Numbered from the stretch's first letter, positions 9,595-19,052 are shown. The stretch is DNA of 64,000 nucleotides from Nostoc mirabile CHAB5784 (GCF_020829645.1 NZ_JAIVFS010000013.1:62001-126000), one strand, 5' to 3'. Numbers and translations are program-made. The notes: generated by a model from the sequence alone, not told the origin.

Positions 9595-9722
9595 TTGACA
9601 CTCCCTGACCTTTAGGTACAGGGATTCTTCTATCTATGAAACAGCTTGCTCTGACAGGATTGCTCCAATTAGAGTAGAGGTCGATTCTCCAGAAGCGTTG
9701 CTTGCGTCTAGCACAAAGTGGA
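9595..9722 (-). pseudogene. TnpB 3'-end remnant with right end
   Basis: On the minus strand codons before a TAG at 9634-9636 read FVLDASNASGESTSTLIGA then ILSEQAVS, matching the C-terminus of the intact TnpB at 32960-34174 (FALDASNAWGDGTSTPVGE ... LLEQVLS). They are followed by the family hairpin (CCCTGTACC ... GGTCAGGG) and AGTGTCAA, here written TTGACACT at 9595-9602. The rest of the gene is gone. Confidence 0.8.
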
Positions 9723-10027
9723 AAATCCAATAAGAGTTCACGCTCAACTGGTTGAGGAAAAAGCATTTGGAGACTCTCGACTGATAAAAAGGGGGCAGCA
9801 TTGTAGGGATCTTTGGGAAAACATCAATCAGTCAGCATTCGTCAAATCAGTAGAAACAGAGCAGAACAAGTCTACGGTGTGGCGATCGCCTACTTTCCTC
9901 TAAGAAAATTTGCCCCTGAGCGATCACTATATTATGGCTGATGTAATTATCATTGCCTTGAGGCGATCGCCATTCTCATGCATTAGAACTGGCAGACGCA
10001 GCTCGATTATTGCTTCGCTTTTTGTAA

Positions 10028-10909
10028 TTAGCTAATCTCCTTTCTCAATAATTCTGGAATCTGAGAAGGACGTTCAGCGACTGGAACTTCCGCTTCTTTT
10101 AAAGCAGCTAATTTACTTTGGGCTGTGCCAAAATTAGGATCGCGTCCGATAACTGTTGCTAAAGTCCCAGTTTGACGCCAAGTTTTTCCTGGTGGTGCAA
10201 GTCTACCTGCAATGTAGGCAATTACTGGTTTATCAATTGCCTCAGTAATGTACCGGGCTGCTGCTTCTTCACTACCACCGCCAGGTTGACCAACTAAAAC
10301 GATCGCCTCTGTAGTTTCATCCTCATCGAGAATTTGCAGCCATTGGAGAAAGGAGGAACCGACGATCGCATCACTACCAATACTGACACTAATCGACTGC
10401 CCCAAACCTGCTTTCGTTAATTCGTAGGCGATTTCGTAGGTAAGGGTGCTGCTACGACTAACGATCCCCACTCTCCCAGGAGTATAAAACTCGCTAGGTT
10501 GAGTACCTAAGAGAATTTTTCCCGGCACAATGATCCCCGGACTATTTGGCCCGATTACCAAAGTTTCACAGGCTTCGGCTTTGCGGAGTAATTGCACCAT
10601 ATCCAAAGGTGGCACGCCAGCAGTGATAATAATTATCTGGCGAATATGAGATGCGATCGCTTCTAATGCCGCGTCTAGCACGTCGTAAGGATCTACACAG
10701 ATAATTGTTGTGTCAATTACCCCAAATTGTTCTATTACCTCCTCTACTAAGTCAAATACTGGCAGTCCATGCAGTTCCTGTCCGCCACATCCAGGATTGA
10801 CACCGGCTACCAAGTTCGTACCATAAGCTTTCATTTGATCAACATGAGTGCCTGATATAAATTCACAAAAGCCTTGAATTAACACTTTGCTATCTGGCGT
10901 TAGGTTCAT
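10028..10909 (-). CDS. sucD: Succinyl-CoA synthetase alpha-subunit-like, lacks phospho-His
   Basis: 293 aa. SucD binds CoA and carries the phosphohistidine in the ligase that interconverts succinyl-CoA and succinate with ATP/GTP formation. The CoA-binding N-terminus and the ligase domain (PNSPGIIVPGKILLG; SIGSDAIVGSSFLQWL) are recognisable. In the usual APPGKRMGHAGA loop, however, this protein has APPGKTWRQTGTLA: residue 246 is Gln, where E. coli SucD has His246. It lies downstream of and in the same direction as the beta-like gene, 288 bases away. It may be a non-canonical paralogue rather than a working succinate-CoA ligase. Confidence 0.8.
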   Translation of the reverse strand: MNLTPDSKVLIQGFCEFISGTHVDQMKAYGTNLVAGVNPGCGGQELHGLPVFDLVEEVIEQFGVIDTTIICVDPYDVLDAALEAIASHIRQIIIITAGVPPLDMVQLLRKAEACETLVIGPNSPGIIVPGKILLGTQPSEFYTPGRVGIVSRSSTLTYEIAYELTKAGLGQSISVSIGSDAIVGSSFLQWLQILDEDETTEAIVLVGQPGGGSEEAAARYITEAIDKPVIAYIAGRLAPPGKTWRQTGTLATVIGRDPNFGTAQSKLAALKEAEVPVAERPSQIPELLRKEIS

Positions 10910-11197
10910 AAAAAATTACCGTAAGTTTGGCAACCCAGTGCCTTAGACCACTGGGCATAAAAACGACATATTTACAGTGTCGTATTGATTTAATTTTTAC
11001 CGAAATTCCAAAAACTAGCCTTGAGGCTGAGTGTTCCAAAACTCGGAAAACCCACCTCTAGGTAGAAATATTAAGTTGGAATGCACTATTAGTTAGTTTC
11101 CAAAAGTTAGTGCTTACTTGTTTTGGGTGTTTAATTCAAAAATTTACGCTTTGCAGTAAAAATTAATAATTTTTGAATTTGAACAAAGTAACACTCA

Positions 11198-12424
11198 CTA
11201 CCTCTTATTAGCCGTTGGTTTAGCCAGACGAACTGCTGCCGCTACTGCCTCATCTAAATTTTCTACCACGAGGAGCGCATTGCTGTGGGTTTTTAGTGTT
11301 GCTAAATACTTTCTAGCAGCATCAAATTCAGAACCAGCAAGACGGACAACCAAGGGTGAAAAATTCTGCTCTCGCCGACTTTTACTACCATTAGAATGGA
11401 CAACCTGTGATTTAAGTTCGCTGTTCTCTTGCTGCACAACTCTGGCTATAACTTCAACTACTTCTTCAGTTTGAGGAATGCTACCCAGAAAGTTAATTAA
11501 TATTACTTGAATGCTGTTATCAGCCTCCAGGATTTTTAAACCTGTCTCTAGGCGATCGCAGAAAGTAGTTGGTTTAGTATCTGTGAGGTAAGCATGACGT
11601 AGATTCAAACAAACACCTGGATTGCCACCAGCATTAGCGACTAAATCCAAAGTTGCCATTACTGAACCAGTGCCATTACCTAAAATACCGATTTTACCGT
11701 GCATTTTCACGCCATCCCAGTCACCCAATATACCATTTATTTCAGTACTCGGATGACGGCTGATGATTTTTGCCGCCATTTCAGCGAGGTCGGGATGACG
11801 CTTGATCGACCGTTCGTTGACCCTGACTTTACCATTAAGAGCCATAACTTGACCAGTAGCACTGACTGCCAACGGATTGATTTCAACTAAATCCAGGTCT
11901 TTTTGCACAAATAACTGGTACATCTTCTGGACAACGCTGCTTACCGACTGCATCAGCGTCCCCTGCAAACCCATTTTCAAAGCCAGTCGGCGGGCATAAA
12001 ATGGCGAGAATTCCTGTTCCACGACAACATGGTGCATTCTTTCCCCAGCAGATTCCCAATCAATGTCTGCTTCCTTGCAACCTAAAAGTACTGGTCGGCA
12101 AACAGCAGTATCTAAAACCACCGCGAGATAAAATTCCTGGTTGGCGTCGTATTGAGATTCTGCCAGCACAACTTCTGGCAACTCGCCCCATATTGGTAAA
12201 TTAAAGATATTTTGAGCAGCTGCGATCGCATCAATTGTAGTCTCCGCAAACCTGACTCCACCTGCTTTTGCCCGTTCCGCTCCATGTACTTGAGATTTCA
12301 GTACAATTGGAAAGCGAATTTTTAAACGTTTCAAATCTGTAGGATGGTCAATTCGTTGGGAAGGCAATACAGGAATGCCTATCTTGCCAAACCATTCTTT
12401 AACTTGATACTCTAATAAATCCAT
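11198..12424 (-). CDS. sucC: Succinyl-CoA synthetase beta-subunit-like (ATP-grasp)
   Basis: 408 aa. N-terminal ATP-grasp domain (MDLLEYQVKEWFGKIGIPV; IVLKSQVHGAERAKAGGVRF; KDLDLVEINPLAVS), followed by the C-terminal ligase domain (KIGILGNGTGSVMATLDLV). The segment that in ordinary SucC reads like FLDVGGGA, near the CoA/phosphate site, is CLNLRHAYLTD here. A loose linker (residues about 345-365, ENSELKSQVVHSNGSKSRRE) interrupts the last domain. Together with the missing phospho-His in the partner, this suggests that both subunits have diverged from the standard reaction. Confidence 0.8.
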   Translation of the reverse strand: MDLLEYQVKEWFGKIGIPVLPSQRIDHPTDLKRLKIRFPIVLKSQVHGAERAKAGGVRFAETTIDAIAAAQNIFNLPIWGELPEVVLAESQYDANQEFYLAVVLDTAVCRPVLLGCKEADIDWESAGERMHHVVVEQEFSPFYARRLALKMGLQGTLMQSVSSVVQKMYQLFVQKDLDLVEINPLAVSATGQVMALNGKVRVNERSIKRHPDLAEMAAKIISRHPSTEINGILGDWDGVKMHGKIGILGNGTGSVMATLDLVANAGGNPGVCLNLRHAYLTDTKPTTFCDRLETGLKILEADNSIQVILINFLGSIPQTEEVVEVIARVVQQENSELKSQVVHSNGSKSRREQNFSPLVVRLAGSEFDAARKYLATLKTHSNALLVVENLDEAVAAAVRLAKPTANKR

Positions 12425-13070
12425 TGATACACCTTGTATTCACACTTTCCCAGCCTTTGCTTAGTGCTGTCTTAATATTTTGCAGCACTTTTATTTTAGA
12501 ATTAAGCTTTTGGCAGCTATAAAAATTTATTTTTCACAGATCAATTTTATCGAATTCACCAAATGAGGCACATTAATTTTGATAGCCAACCTGTTGGTGC
12601 TAGAGTCACAACATGTAATTTATTTCTTCAGTAAGTTTCCTAGCATAGAAGATAACTACCATTTCTGTCAAAACCCTCTGACTTAGCATCGTTTCCTTAA
12701 CCAATGGATAAATTTGTCACAACTGTGCAACTAGAATTTTGCAGAGCATTAGCTCCTGTGTATTTTATTGTCCCGAAATAATGCAGTTAAAATCCTCAAA
12801 AATTCTATTATTCCCATTTTTTATTTGTAATTTACATCTAAAGACAGATAATTTAATTTTGCATCTGGCACTATGAAAATGTAACGACGCGAACAATAAT
12901 TGCTTTTTTTATTTTTGGTGAAAAGTCCGAATCTGTGTTAGAACGTTGGTCGTTCAGATTTTCAGGCTGTGGTTGGTTAAACTGTGCATTTGCATTCAAC
13001 AAACCTAAAAAGTTCTTTTCATTCTCCTAAACATAATCAAAACAATATAGAAATTAAGCGGGAAAGCTCT
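12425..13070. other. Divergent intergenic region
   Basis: About 645 AT-rich bases between the leftward sucC-like gene and the rightward gene at 13071; it must contain both promoters. A GTG at 12984 opens the downstream frame earlier, but the ATG at 13071 with GCGGGAAAG upstream is better. No gene or strong hairpin is seen. Confidence 0.5.
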
Positions 13071-14807
13071 ATGAAAGTAGCAGTCCAGCAGGAAGATTTA
13101 CAGCTTTTAGCCAAAACTTTGCAGGAAGAATTACTTGTAGAAGTCTCAACGGCTAAAGTCTTCGAGGTTAAGTGTGCCGTCAATAAAGACGAGCTAATGA
13201 TTTTAACGCAACACGAATCAGATGTAATAGTTGATGCTCAGATAATCTTTGCAGTAATTGAGGAAGTACTTCTGTCTCTAGCACCCCATAGAGAGCAGCG
13301 AGTGCAATGCTTCCTTAGAGTTTTTGGTGAACAACTCCCTTATGCGAAATGTTTCTTGGCTCTGAAGCAGACGGGGGAATGGGGAGCAGGGGGAGCAGGA
13401 GGGCAATACTTTTCTACCATTTCTTCATCAGCTCTGACCTATTCTCCATCAATCGATGAGGCTGAGGAGGAACTGTTTGACCCGTTTGCAGATGCGCCGA
13501 ATTTGCCGACTTCAAAGCCAGCATCTCAAATTAAACTCATCTTACTGGGTGTAGCTTTGGTGGGAATTGTAGTCTTAGGCGGTGGTGCTTACTTATTGAC
13601 TCGCCCTTGTGTGATGTCTGAGTGTAAAGAAATACAAAATGCCGAGCAATTAAAAACAAAATCCCCGCAACTGATGCGCCGCGCCAAGTCTGAAAAAGAA
13701 TTAGTAGCTGTACAACAACAATTTGCGGCAGCCAGTACAGCTTTGAACACAATTCCTAGTTGGTCGCCTCGTCACCAGGTGTCAGAAGAACTAAAAGCAA
13801 GTTTGTCTGGACGGTCAGAAAAAATCGGCCAGGTGGTCAAGGCTTTGCAGACGGCATCTTTGGCGACACAAAAAGTTCAAACTCCTGCATATAGCCTAGA
13901 GGAATTACAAGCTAGGCAACACTTATGGCGACAGGCTATAGCGCCACTAGAAACTATAACTTCCAGTAGTGAACTCTATGGGCTGGTGCAAGGAAAATTA
14001 CTTAATTATCGTGTCCGTTTGCAAGCTGTCAATCAGCAGATAGTTACGGAAGAAAAATGGCTTAAAAAACTAACGGCAGCAAAAGCTGTGGCTAATGCAG
14101 CCGAGAAGCGGGAAGCTACTGCTAAATCTTTGAATGACTGGCAAAAGGTGCAGTCTACTTGGCTGGTGGCCATTAATGCCTTGAATAGCATTCCCCTAAC
14201 TAACCCTGGATACCAAGAAGCCGAAAAGCTGTTGGTAGATTATAAACCTAAGTTAGTAGCGGCACGCGATCGCGCTACTAAAGAACGATTAGCTGTTAAA
14301 GCCTACCAACAAGCCGTTAGCACTGCCAAGCAAGCTAAAGTATATGAGCAACAAAATCAATGGCTTGCAGCAGCGACATACTGGGATCAGGCTTTGCAAA
14401 CTGCTAAACGGATTTCCCAAGATAGTTTGTACTACACTCAGGCTCAGTCTCTCATAGAACCCTATTCAGCAGCTCTCAAACAAGCACAAGAAAAACTACA
14501 AGTGGTTAGTAGTTTGCAACAAAGCCGCACCGACCTGAATAAAACCTGTATTAATGGAATTCGGATTTGCACATTTAGCATAGACAATGCAGGAATTATT
14601 GTCCGGCTAACCCCTGAGTATGACCAAATAAGGCAAAATAACTTGGCTAATCCTTATTCTGAGAACTCGGAGACTGCTGTTGACGTTACCAATCACTTGC
14701 AAATCTTACGGGAAGCCCTAGCTGTAATTAGTGACAATGCCAGCCTGTCCCTTTTCCTCTATGATTCCCAAGGTCAGGTAATTTATACGCGGACTTTAGG
14801 CGGATAG
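13071..14807 (+). CDS. Single-pass membrane protein with long helical region, unrecognised
   Basis: 578 aa from ATG 13071. N-terminal soluble domain of about 110 residues (MKVAVQQEDLQLLAKTLQEE...), an acidic linker (EEAEELFDPFADAP type), one membrane helix at about residues 173-195 (IKLILLGVALVGIVVLGGG), then three similar alanine/glutamine-rich helical segments resembling TPR-like or coiled-coil repeats (LNDWQKVQSTWLVAINALNS; YEQQNQWLAAATYWDQALQ). A C-terminal domain holds two Cys (KTCINGIRICTF) and ends SLFLYDSQGQVIYTRTLGG. A Gly-rich insert (GEWGAGGAGGQ) comes from a low-complexity G-rich repeat. Function is unknown. Confidence 0.75.
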   Translation: MKVAVQQEDLQLLAKTLQEELLVEVSTAKVFEVKCAVNKDELMILTQHESDVIVDAQIIFAVIEEVLLSLAPHREQRVQCFLRVFGEQLPYAKCFLALKQTGEWGAGGAGGQYFSTISSSALTYSPSIDEAEEELFDPFADAPNLPTSKPASQIKLILLGVALVGIVVLGGGAYLLTRPCVMSECKEIQNAEQLKTKSPQLMRRAKSEKELVAVQQQFAAASTALNTIPSWSPRHQVSEELKASLSGRSEKIGQVVKALQTASLATQKVQTPAYSLEELQARQHLWRQAIAPLETITSSSELYGLVQGKLLNYRVRLQAVNQQIVTEEKWLKKLTAAKAVANAAEKREATAKSLNDWQKVQSTWLVAINALNSIPLTNPGYQEAEKLLVDYKPKLVAARDRATKERLAVKAYQQAVSTAKQAKVYEQQNQWLAAATYWDQALQTAKRISQDSLYYTQAQSLIEPYSAALKQAQEKLQVVSSLQQSRTDLNKTCINGIRICTFSIDNAGIIVRLTPEYDQIRQNNLANPYSENSETAVDVTNHLQILREALAVISDNASLSLFLYDSQGQVIYTRTLGG

Positions 14808-14819
14808 AAAAGTTAGGAG

Positions 14820-14990
14820 TTAGGAGTTATTTGCAGTTATTGTTTGTTCAGGTGCATCATAGTGAACCTGGAGCATTTGAATATGATTATCTGTCAGATT
14901 ATTTACTGCCTGAAAACCAGCTACATATTGCTGGACTTCTGGAGGATTTGATGAAGCTAGGGTTGGCATACTTAAGCCATAATACCTCAC
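14820..14990 (-). pseudogene. N-terminal fragment of a restriction-endonuclease-like gene
   Basis: From GTG 14990 (or ATG 14969) the minus strand reads MPTLASSNPPEVQQYVAGFQ, then AVNNLTDNHIQMLQVHY, then DAPEQTITANNS and a TAA. The pattern LTxxHxxMLxxHYxAPxxTITA is one I associate with the N-terminus of predicted HNH-type restriction endonucleases, where it continues into a LAxxxGY segment. Here it breaks off inside a TAACTCC heptamer repeat, which supplies the stop. It is probably a decayed gene cut by repeat expansion. Confidence 0.45.
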
Positions 14991-15173
14991 TACAAAGATA
15001 ACTTGATTACATAGATTATTGATCGTCTCTACCTGGCCGCCTGAGTGCTTCCATTGAAACTACACTTGCTACAAAACTATTATATTGAGTTGTTATATCA
15101 TAGGGTTTTAAGGGTTATAAAGGGGAAAATCAAACAAAGAATCACTCTAATTTCATCGGGAGATGACACTATG

Positions 15174-15785
15174 TTATTCTTTTTGTATTTTTAATTCACA
15201 TTGTTGAAAAATATAATTAACCGCCGCAAATAATTTATCTAAATCTTGAATTACATACAAATTTCTATTCCGAGTAAACACATCAGCAATCAATTTTCCA
15301 AATTGCCATATTTTACCGTTAGAAACAATCCCAAAAATATCGCTAGCAAAATCATCATTAATTCGCTGTACTGCGAGCATTTCAGCTAAACACTGACCCC
15401 AGCCTTCTTCAAATTTGTCTTGTTTAGCTTCAACCGTCAAAAAATAAGGTTTATCAAAAACAATCGTACCCAGAGGATTTCGCTGTGTTACCGTATAATC
15501 TGGAACGCCTGATAAATCTTCATCGTAAGCTAATGTTTCATGACTCCAAAGTGTTAATTTACTTCGGTAATTTTTCCATACTTCTTTCAATACTGGATAA
15601 ATGAGATTTTCACAAATAGCATCTTCAGAATTATCAATAACTCCATCTGTAAATAGCAAATCTAATTCTTCTTTGAAAGATTGTTTAACTGGAAAATCTA
15701 CTTCCAGTAGAAAATTAGACTGTACATATTTGATTTGAAATTTTTTAATTACTGCGCTAATACTTTTGTAATTACTAAATGCCAT
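15174..15785 (-). CDS. Restriction-endonuclease-fold-like protein, hypothetical
   Basis: 203 aa. The central region shows a PD-(D/E)XK-like pattern: Asp in LSGVPDYTVTQRN, then a strand with Glu and Lys in YFLTVEAKQDKFEEGWGQC, then a helix (LAEMLAVQRIN) with Gln/Arg. This matches the nuclease-like domain seen in type I restriction R subunits and many stand-alone cyanobacterial proteins. No helicase part is attached and no methylase is nearby, so it is not an ordinary restriction system. Function is unproven. Confidence 0.6.
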   Translation of the reverse strand: MAFSNYKSISAVIKKFQIKYVQSNFLLEVDFPVKQSFKEELDLLFTDGVIDNSEDAICENLIYPVLKEVWKNYRSKLTLWSHETLAYDEDLSGVPDYTVTQRNPLGTIVFDKPYFLTVEAKQDKFEEGWGQCLAEMLAVQRINDDFASDIFGIVSNGKIWQFGKLIADVFTRNRNLYVIQDLDKLFAAVNYIFQQCELKIQKE

Positions 15786-15875
15786 TTTAATTTACCTTTT
15801 ATTAAAAACTCTGTCATTATCTAAACACAGGTATAGCGGTTCTCAGTTGAGTTAATACAAGAACCCCACCCCCAA

Positions 15876-15901
15876 CCCCCTCCCCGCAAGCGAGGAGGGG
15901 G
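15876..15901. repeat. GC-rich hairpin in a dispersed repeat
   Basis: CCCCCTCC (15876-15883) and GGAGGGGG (15894-15901) pair across a 10-base loop, within a GAACCCCACCCCCAACCCCC stretch. Similar text occurs at about 4726 and 27543. Confidence 0.6.
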
Positions 15902-15954
15902 CTATGATGTACCTCATTTGATGATGAAATACTTTTGGATTGTAGATTAACTCT

Positions 15955-16731
15955 TCACCTCACCAACTGCGCGGCGGAATTAAAAAATTGACGACACAAC
16001 CCCTTCGTGACTAAAACTGTTGTCAACAAGTTAGCAAAAGCCACCATGAATATAATCAAAATTTCGTAGGATACAGCATCCAGAGGTTTGACACCAGCTA
16101 GTAACTGTCCGGTGGTAATTCCTGGTATTGCCACCATACCGATGAGGAGCATTTGATTGAGAGTCGGAATCAATCCGGCTCTGATGGCATCTTTGCGATA
16201 CTGGCTAACTGCTTGCTGGGGCGTTGCGCCTAAGCTCAAATGGGTTTCTATTTCGAGATGGCTGGAATTAATGGTGCTGACAAGACGTTCGCCTGCGATC
16301 GCAGCTGCATTGGTAGCATTACCTAAGACTATCCCTGCCAGAGGAATTACATACTGTGGTTCATACCATCTGTCTGGTTGAACAATCAAGAAGTTGGTGT
16401 AAAGCACTGTCAGGGCGGTACTAATTAAAATTGCACCCCACACCAAAGGCAATACATAAGGAATTTTTGGAGTAACGCGATTTCGTGCGACAATCGCCGT
16501 AATTGTCAGCATTATTGTTAATATCGCCAAAACTGCCCAAGCATTGTCCAAAGCCAAGATGAAATCTAAAATGTATCCCAATACAAGTAGTTGTAAGATG
16601 GTTCTCCCAGTAGCAAGGGCTAAGTTTAACTCTAGTCCTAATTTTTCCCAGGCAGATAAACCAATGGCGATCGCCATGAATCCCACAGCAATAGCTAAAT
16701 CTACGAAATCCAGCTTGATCAGATCCTGCAT
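15955..16731 (-). CDS. FetB-like ABC permease (UPF0014)
   Basis: 259 aa from ATG 16731, chosen for its GGAG site 11 bases upstream and because this is the usual family length; the frame is open further upstream but that extension looks non-coding. About seven hydrophobic helices, with conserved family text: ATGRTILQLLVLGYILD, VIPLAGIVLGNATNAAAI, LSLGATPQQAV, RAGLIPTLNQMLLIGMVAIP and GITTGQLLAG. In E. coli the homologue FetB works with the ATPase FetA in iron export. No FetA-like ATPase is adjacent here. Confidence 0.85.
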   Translation of the reverse strand: MQDLIKLDFVDLAIAVGFMAIAIGLSAWEKLGLELNLALATGRTILQLLVLGYILDFILALDNAWAVLAILTIMLTITAIVARNRVTPKIPYVLPLVWGAILISTALTVLYTNFLIVQPDRWYEPQYVIPLAGIVLGNATNAAAIAGERLVSTINSSHLEIETHLSLGATPQQAVSQYRKDAIRAGLIPTLNQMLLIGMVAIPGITTGQLLAGVKPLDAVSYEILIIFMVAFANLLTTVLVTKGLCRQFFNSAAQLVR

Positions 16732-17058
16732 GGGTTCTCTATCTCCTAGTATTTTCTTCTCAAAGCAGCCCACACACCTGGAACTTTGAGCCGATGTGTC
16801 GGATCTTGGTTGATATATCACCTTCATCAATTCAAAATTCAAAAATGGTACAACCTTAAACATGGCAAACACCTAGTATGCCTACTATCTGTAAATTAAA
16901 TGTGCGGTAGTTTATAGCGCCACAATTTAAGTAAAAACCCTAATAGATGCGTATCTTGGGCAATAGTCTTTTAGTAGCTCCTTTTTGATTAATAATTCAA
17001 TTAGCAAAAATTGACTCTCGAAGTGCATCCTTTGTATCTCCCAATAAAATAAGAACTC
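16732..17058. other. Intergenic region
   Basis: About 330 AT-rich bases between two divergent genes, so it should hold two promoters. An open frame continuing upstream of the permease start is judged non-coding. No repeat or hairpin stands out. Confidence 0.4.
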
Positions 17059-18207
17059 ATGATCCAAAGTGTAAATCCTATCCCTGCCTTTGATATCAAG
17101 CAGCAATACACCACCATCGAAGCAGAAGTAAGTGCAGCTGTCTTAGAGGTTCTGGCTTCTGGTCGCTATATCGGTGGCCCCTTAGTCGAAGGCTTTGAGC
17201 AACAGTTTGCTGCTTATAATACTGTTACTGAATGTGTGGCTTGTAATTCTGGTACTGATGCGCTCTACTTAGCGTTAAGAGTGTTGGAAATTGGTGCAGG
17301 CGATGAAGTGATTACAACGCCTTTCACCTTTATTGCTACATCTGAAGTAATTAGCGCCGTGGGTGCAAAGCCTGTTTTCATTGATATTGACGCTACTACG
17401 TTTAATTTGGATGTGGAGCAAGTAGCGGCGGCGATTACACCCAAAACCAAAGCGATTATCCCGGTTCACCTATTTGGACAACCTGTGGATATGACATCAT
17501 TGATGGCGATCGCTCAGTCTCACAATTTGTCAATAATTGAAGATTGCGCTCAGTCTACAGGCGCAATCTGGGCTAATGAAAAAGTAGGAAGCATTGGACA
17601 TATTGGTTGCTTTAGTTTCTACCCTACCAAAAATCTTGGTGGTTGCGGCGATGGCGGGGCAATAACGACTAATGACCCTGCGATCGCCACTAAACTGCGA
17701 ATATTACGAGATCATGGCAGTAGAATTAGATATTTACATGAAGAAATCGGTGTAAATAGCCGTTTGGATGCTCTCCAAGCAGCTATTTTGCAGATTAAGC
17801 TACGTTATTTAGATATTTGGAATGATCGCCGACGAGATATCGCCAACTATTACTATCAGTTCCTTAGTCAAGTTCCGGGAATCGTCCCACCGCAAGAATT
17901 ACCTGAGGGTGTTGGGGTATGGAATCAATACACTATTCGCATATCAGGCGAAGGGCGAAATGGTTCTAGCGCCAAATATCGAGATTGGGTGCGTAGTCAA
18001 TTGCAAGAACAGGGCGTAAGTTCAATGATTTACTATCCCCACCCTTTACATTTACAACCAGTTTATCAAAGTCTGGGCTATCAAATTGGGGACTTGCCAA
18101 TAGCAGAGCAAGCTTGTCATGAGGTTATATCCTTGCCTATGTACCCAGAACTGACACAACAACAGCAAGATCAGGTGATTTATGCGTTGAAGGATTGTTT
18201 GGGGTGA
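17059..18207 (+). CDS. DegT/DnrJ/EryC1/StrS-family aminotransferase
   Basis: 382 aa, PLP-dependent, fold type I. These enzymes transaminate keto-sugar nucleotides in making amino sugars for polysaccharide or glycoconjugates. Visible features: SGRYIGGPLVEGFEQQFA, the substrate/PLP region CNSGTDALYLAL, IEDCAQSTGA with the cofactor Asp, and Lys191 in FYPTKNLGGCGDGGA, which forms the Schiff base. No other sugar-nucleotide genes are nearby, so the exact substrate cannot be stated. Confidence 0.9.
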   Translation: MIQSVNPIPAFDIKQQYTTIEAEVSAAVLEVLASGRYIGGPLVEGFEQQFAAYNTVTECVACNSGTDALYLALRVLEIGAGDEVITTPFTFIATSEVISAVGAKPVFIDIDATTFNLDVEQVAAAITPKTKAIIPVHLFGQPVDMTSLMAIAQSHNLSIIEDCAQSTGAIWANEKVGSIGHIGCFSFYPTKNLGGCGDGGAITTNDPAIATKLRILRDHGSRIRYLHEEIGVNSRLDALQAAILQIKLRYLDIWNDRRRDIANYYYQFLSQVPGIVPPQELPEGVGVWNQYTIRISGEGRNGSSAKYRDWVRSQLQEQGVSSMIYYPHPLHLQPVYQSLGYQIGDLPIAEQACHEVISLPMYPELTQQQQDQVIYALKDCLG

Positions 18208-18218
18208 GGGGAGTAGGT

Positions 18219-18298
18219 AGAGACGCGATTAATCGCGTCTGTACTGAATAGGGAATAGGGAATTTTAATATTCACCACTCCCCACTCCCCACTCCCCA
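18219..18298. repeat. Palindrome GACGCGATTAATCGCGTC plus heptamer repeat
   Basis: AGAGACGCGATTAATCGCGT... (core 18221-18240) is one of four copies of a palindromic repeat, the others being at 24371, 24539 and 40092. It is followed by a CCCCACT heptamer run at about 18277-18298. It fills the space between the convergent aminotransferase and ycf23 genes and could serve as a bidirectional end. Confidence 0.75.
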
Positions 18299-18305
18299 TT
18301 AAAAA

Positions 18306-19052
18306 CTAAGCGATCGCTCGGTTGTTAGCAGTTGCTAAGGCTTCTACTAAGCCACGCACAGCAGCAATCATTGCCACTTCGCTATTGAGTTGGTTGATGG
18401 CGGAACCAACACCAACACCAGCAGCACCAGCCGCGATCGCTAATGGTGCGGTAACGTTAGAAATGCCTGAAGCACACAATACTGGTACTGACACCACACG
18501 GGAAATCTCAAAAGCTGCTGCCAAGGTGGGAGCAGCTTTTTCAATTAATCCTAGAGTTCCAGGGTGAACTGGGTTACTGCTAGTACCGCCTTCGGTTTGG
18601 ATAATATCTGCTCCAGCTTTCACCAGTTCTTCTGCTAACTGCACCTGTTGATCTAGTTCCAGAATGTGGGGAACGGTGACAGATAGGGTGATTTCCGGGA
18701 GGAGAGCGCGGGTTTGCTTAGTCAGCGCTAGTACTTCGGGAGCCTCAAAGCGGCGTCCTTGGGCATAGAAGGAATCGAAATTCCCGATTTCAATTAAATC
18801 AGCACCAGCTGCCACAGCTTGCACAAATTTCTCTGGTTCTACTGCCGATACACAAATCGGTAAATTTGTCAAACTTTTAGCTAGCTGAACTAAAGCAGCA
18901 TCGGCGGCGATATCGACAAAAGTAGCACCGCCAAATTCAGCAGCTTTAACAGTAGCAGCGACGCTAGCGGCGTCGAAGTTATTCAAGCCGCTAATCACTT
19001 TCAGGACGCGGCGGTTAGTAAATGCACGTTGGAGTGGAGAATGCATCGTCAT
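18306..19052 (-). CDS. ycf23: Ycf23 / DUF561 family protein
   Basis: 248 aa TIM-barrel-like protein found in cyanobacteria and in red-algal plastids (Ycf23). Recognisable text: NRRVLKVISGLNNFD, AAEFGGATFVDIAADAALV, PICVSAVEPEKF, GADLIEIGNFDSFYAQGR, GADIIQTEGGTSSNP, and VLCASGISNVTAPLAIAAGA, which resembles a phosphate-binding loop. Length fits the family. Its biochemical role is not established. Confidence 0.9.
   Translation of the reverse strand: MTMHSPLQRAFTNRRVLKVISGLNNFDAASVAATVKAAEFGGATFVDIAADAALVQLAKSLTNLPICVSAVEPEKFVQAVAAGADLIEIGNFDSFYAQGRRFEAPEVLALTKQTRALLPEITLSVTVPHILELDQQVQLAEELVKAGADIIQTEGGTSSNPVHPGTLGLIEKAAPTLAAAFEISRVVSVPVLCASGISNVTAPLAIAAGAAGVGVGSAINQLNSEVAMIAAVRGLVEALATANNRAIA

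Noticed and set aside
9718..9903. 61-codon plus-strand frame
   Set aside because: Antisense to the TnpB remnant and flanking decayed DNA; no coding features.
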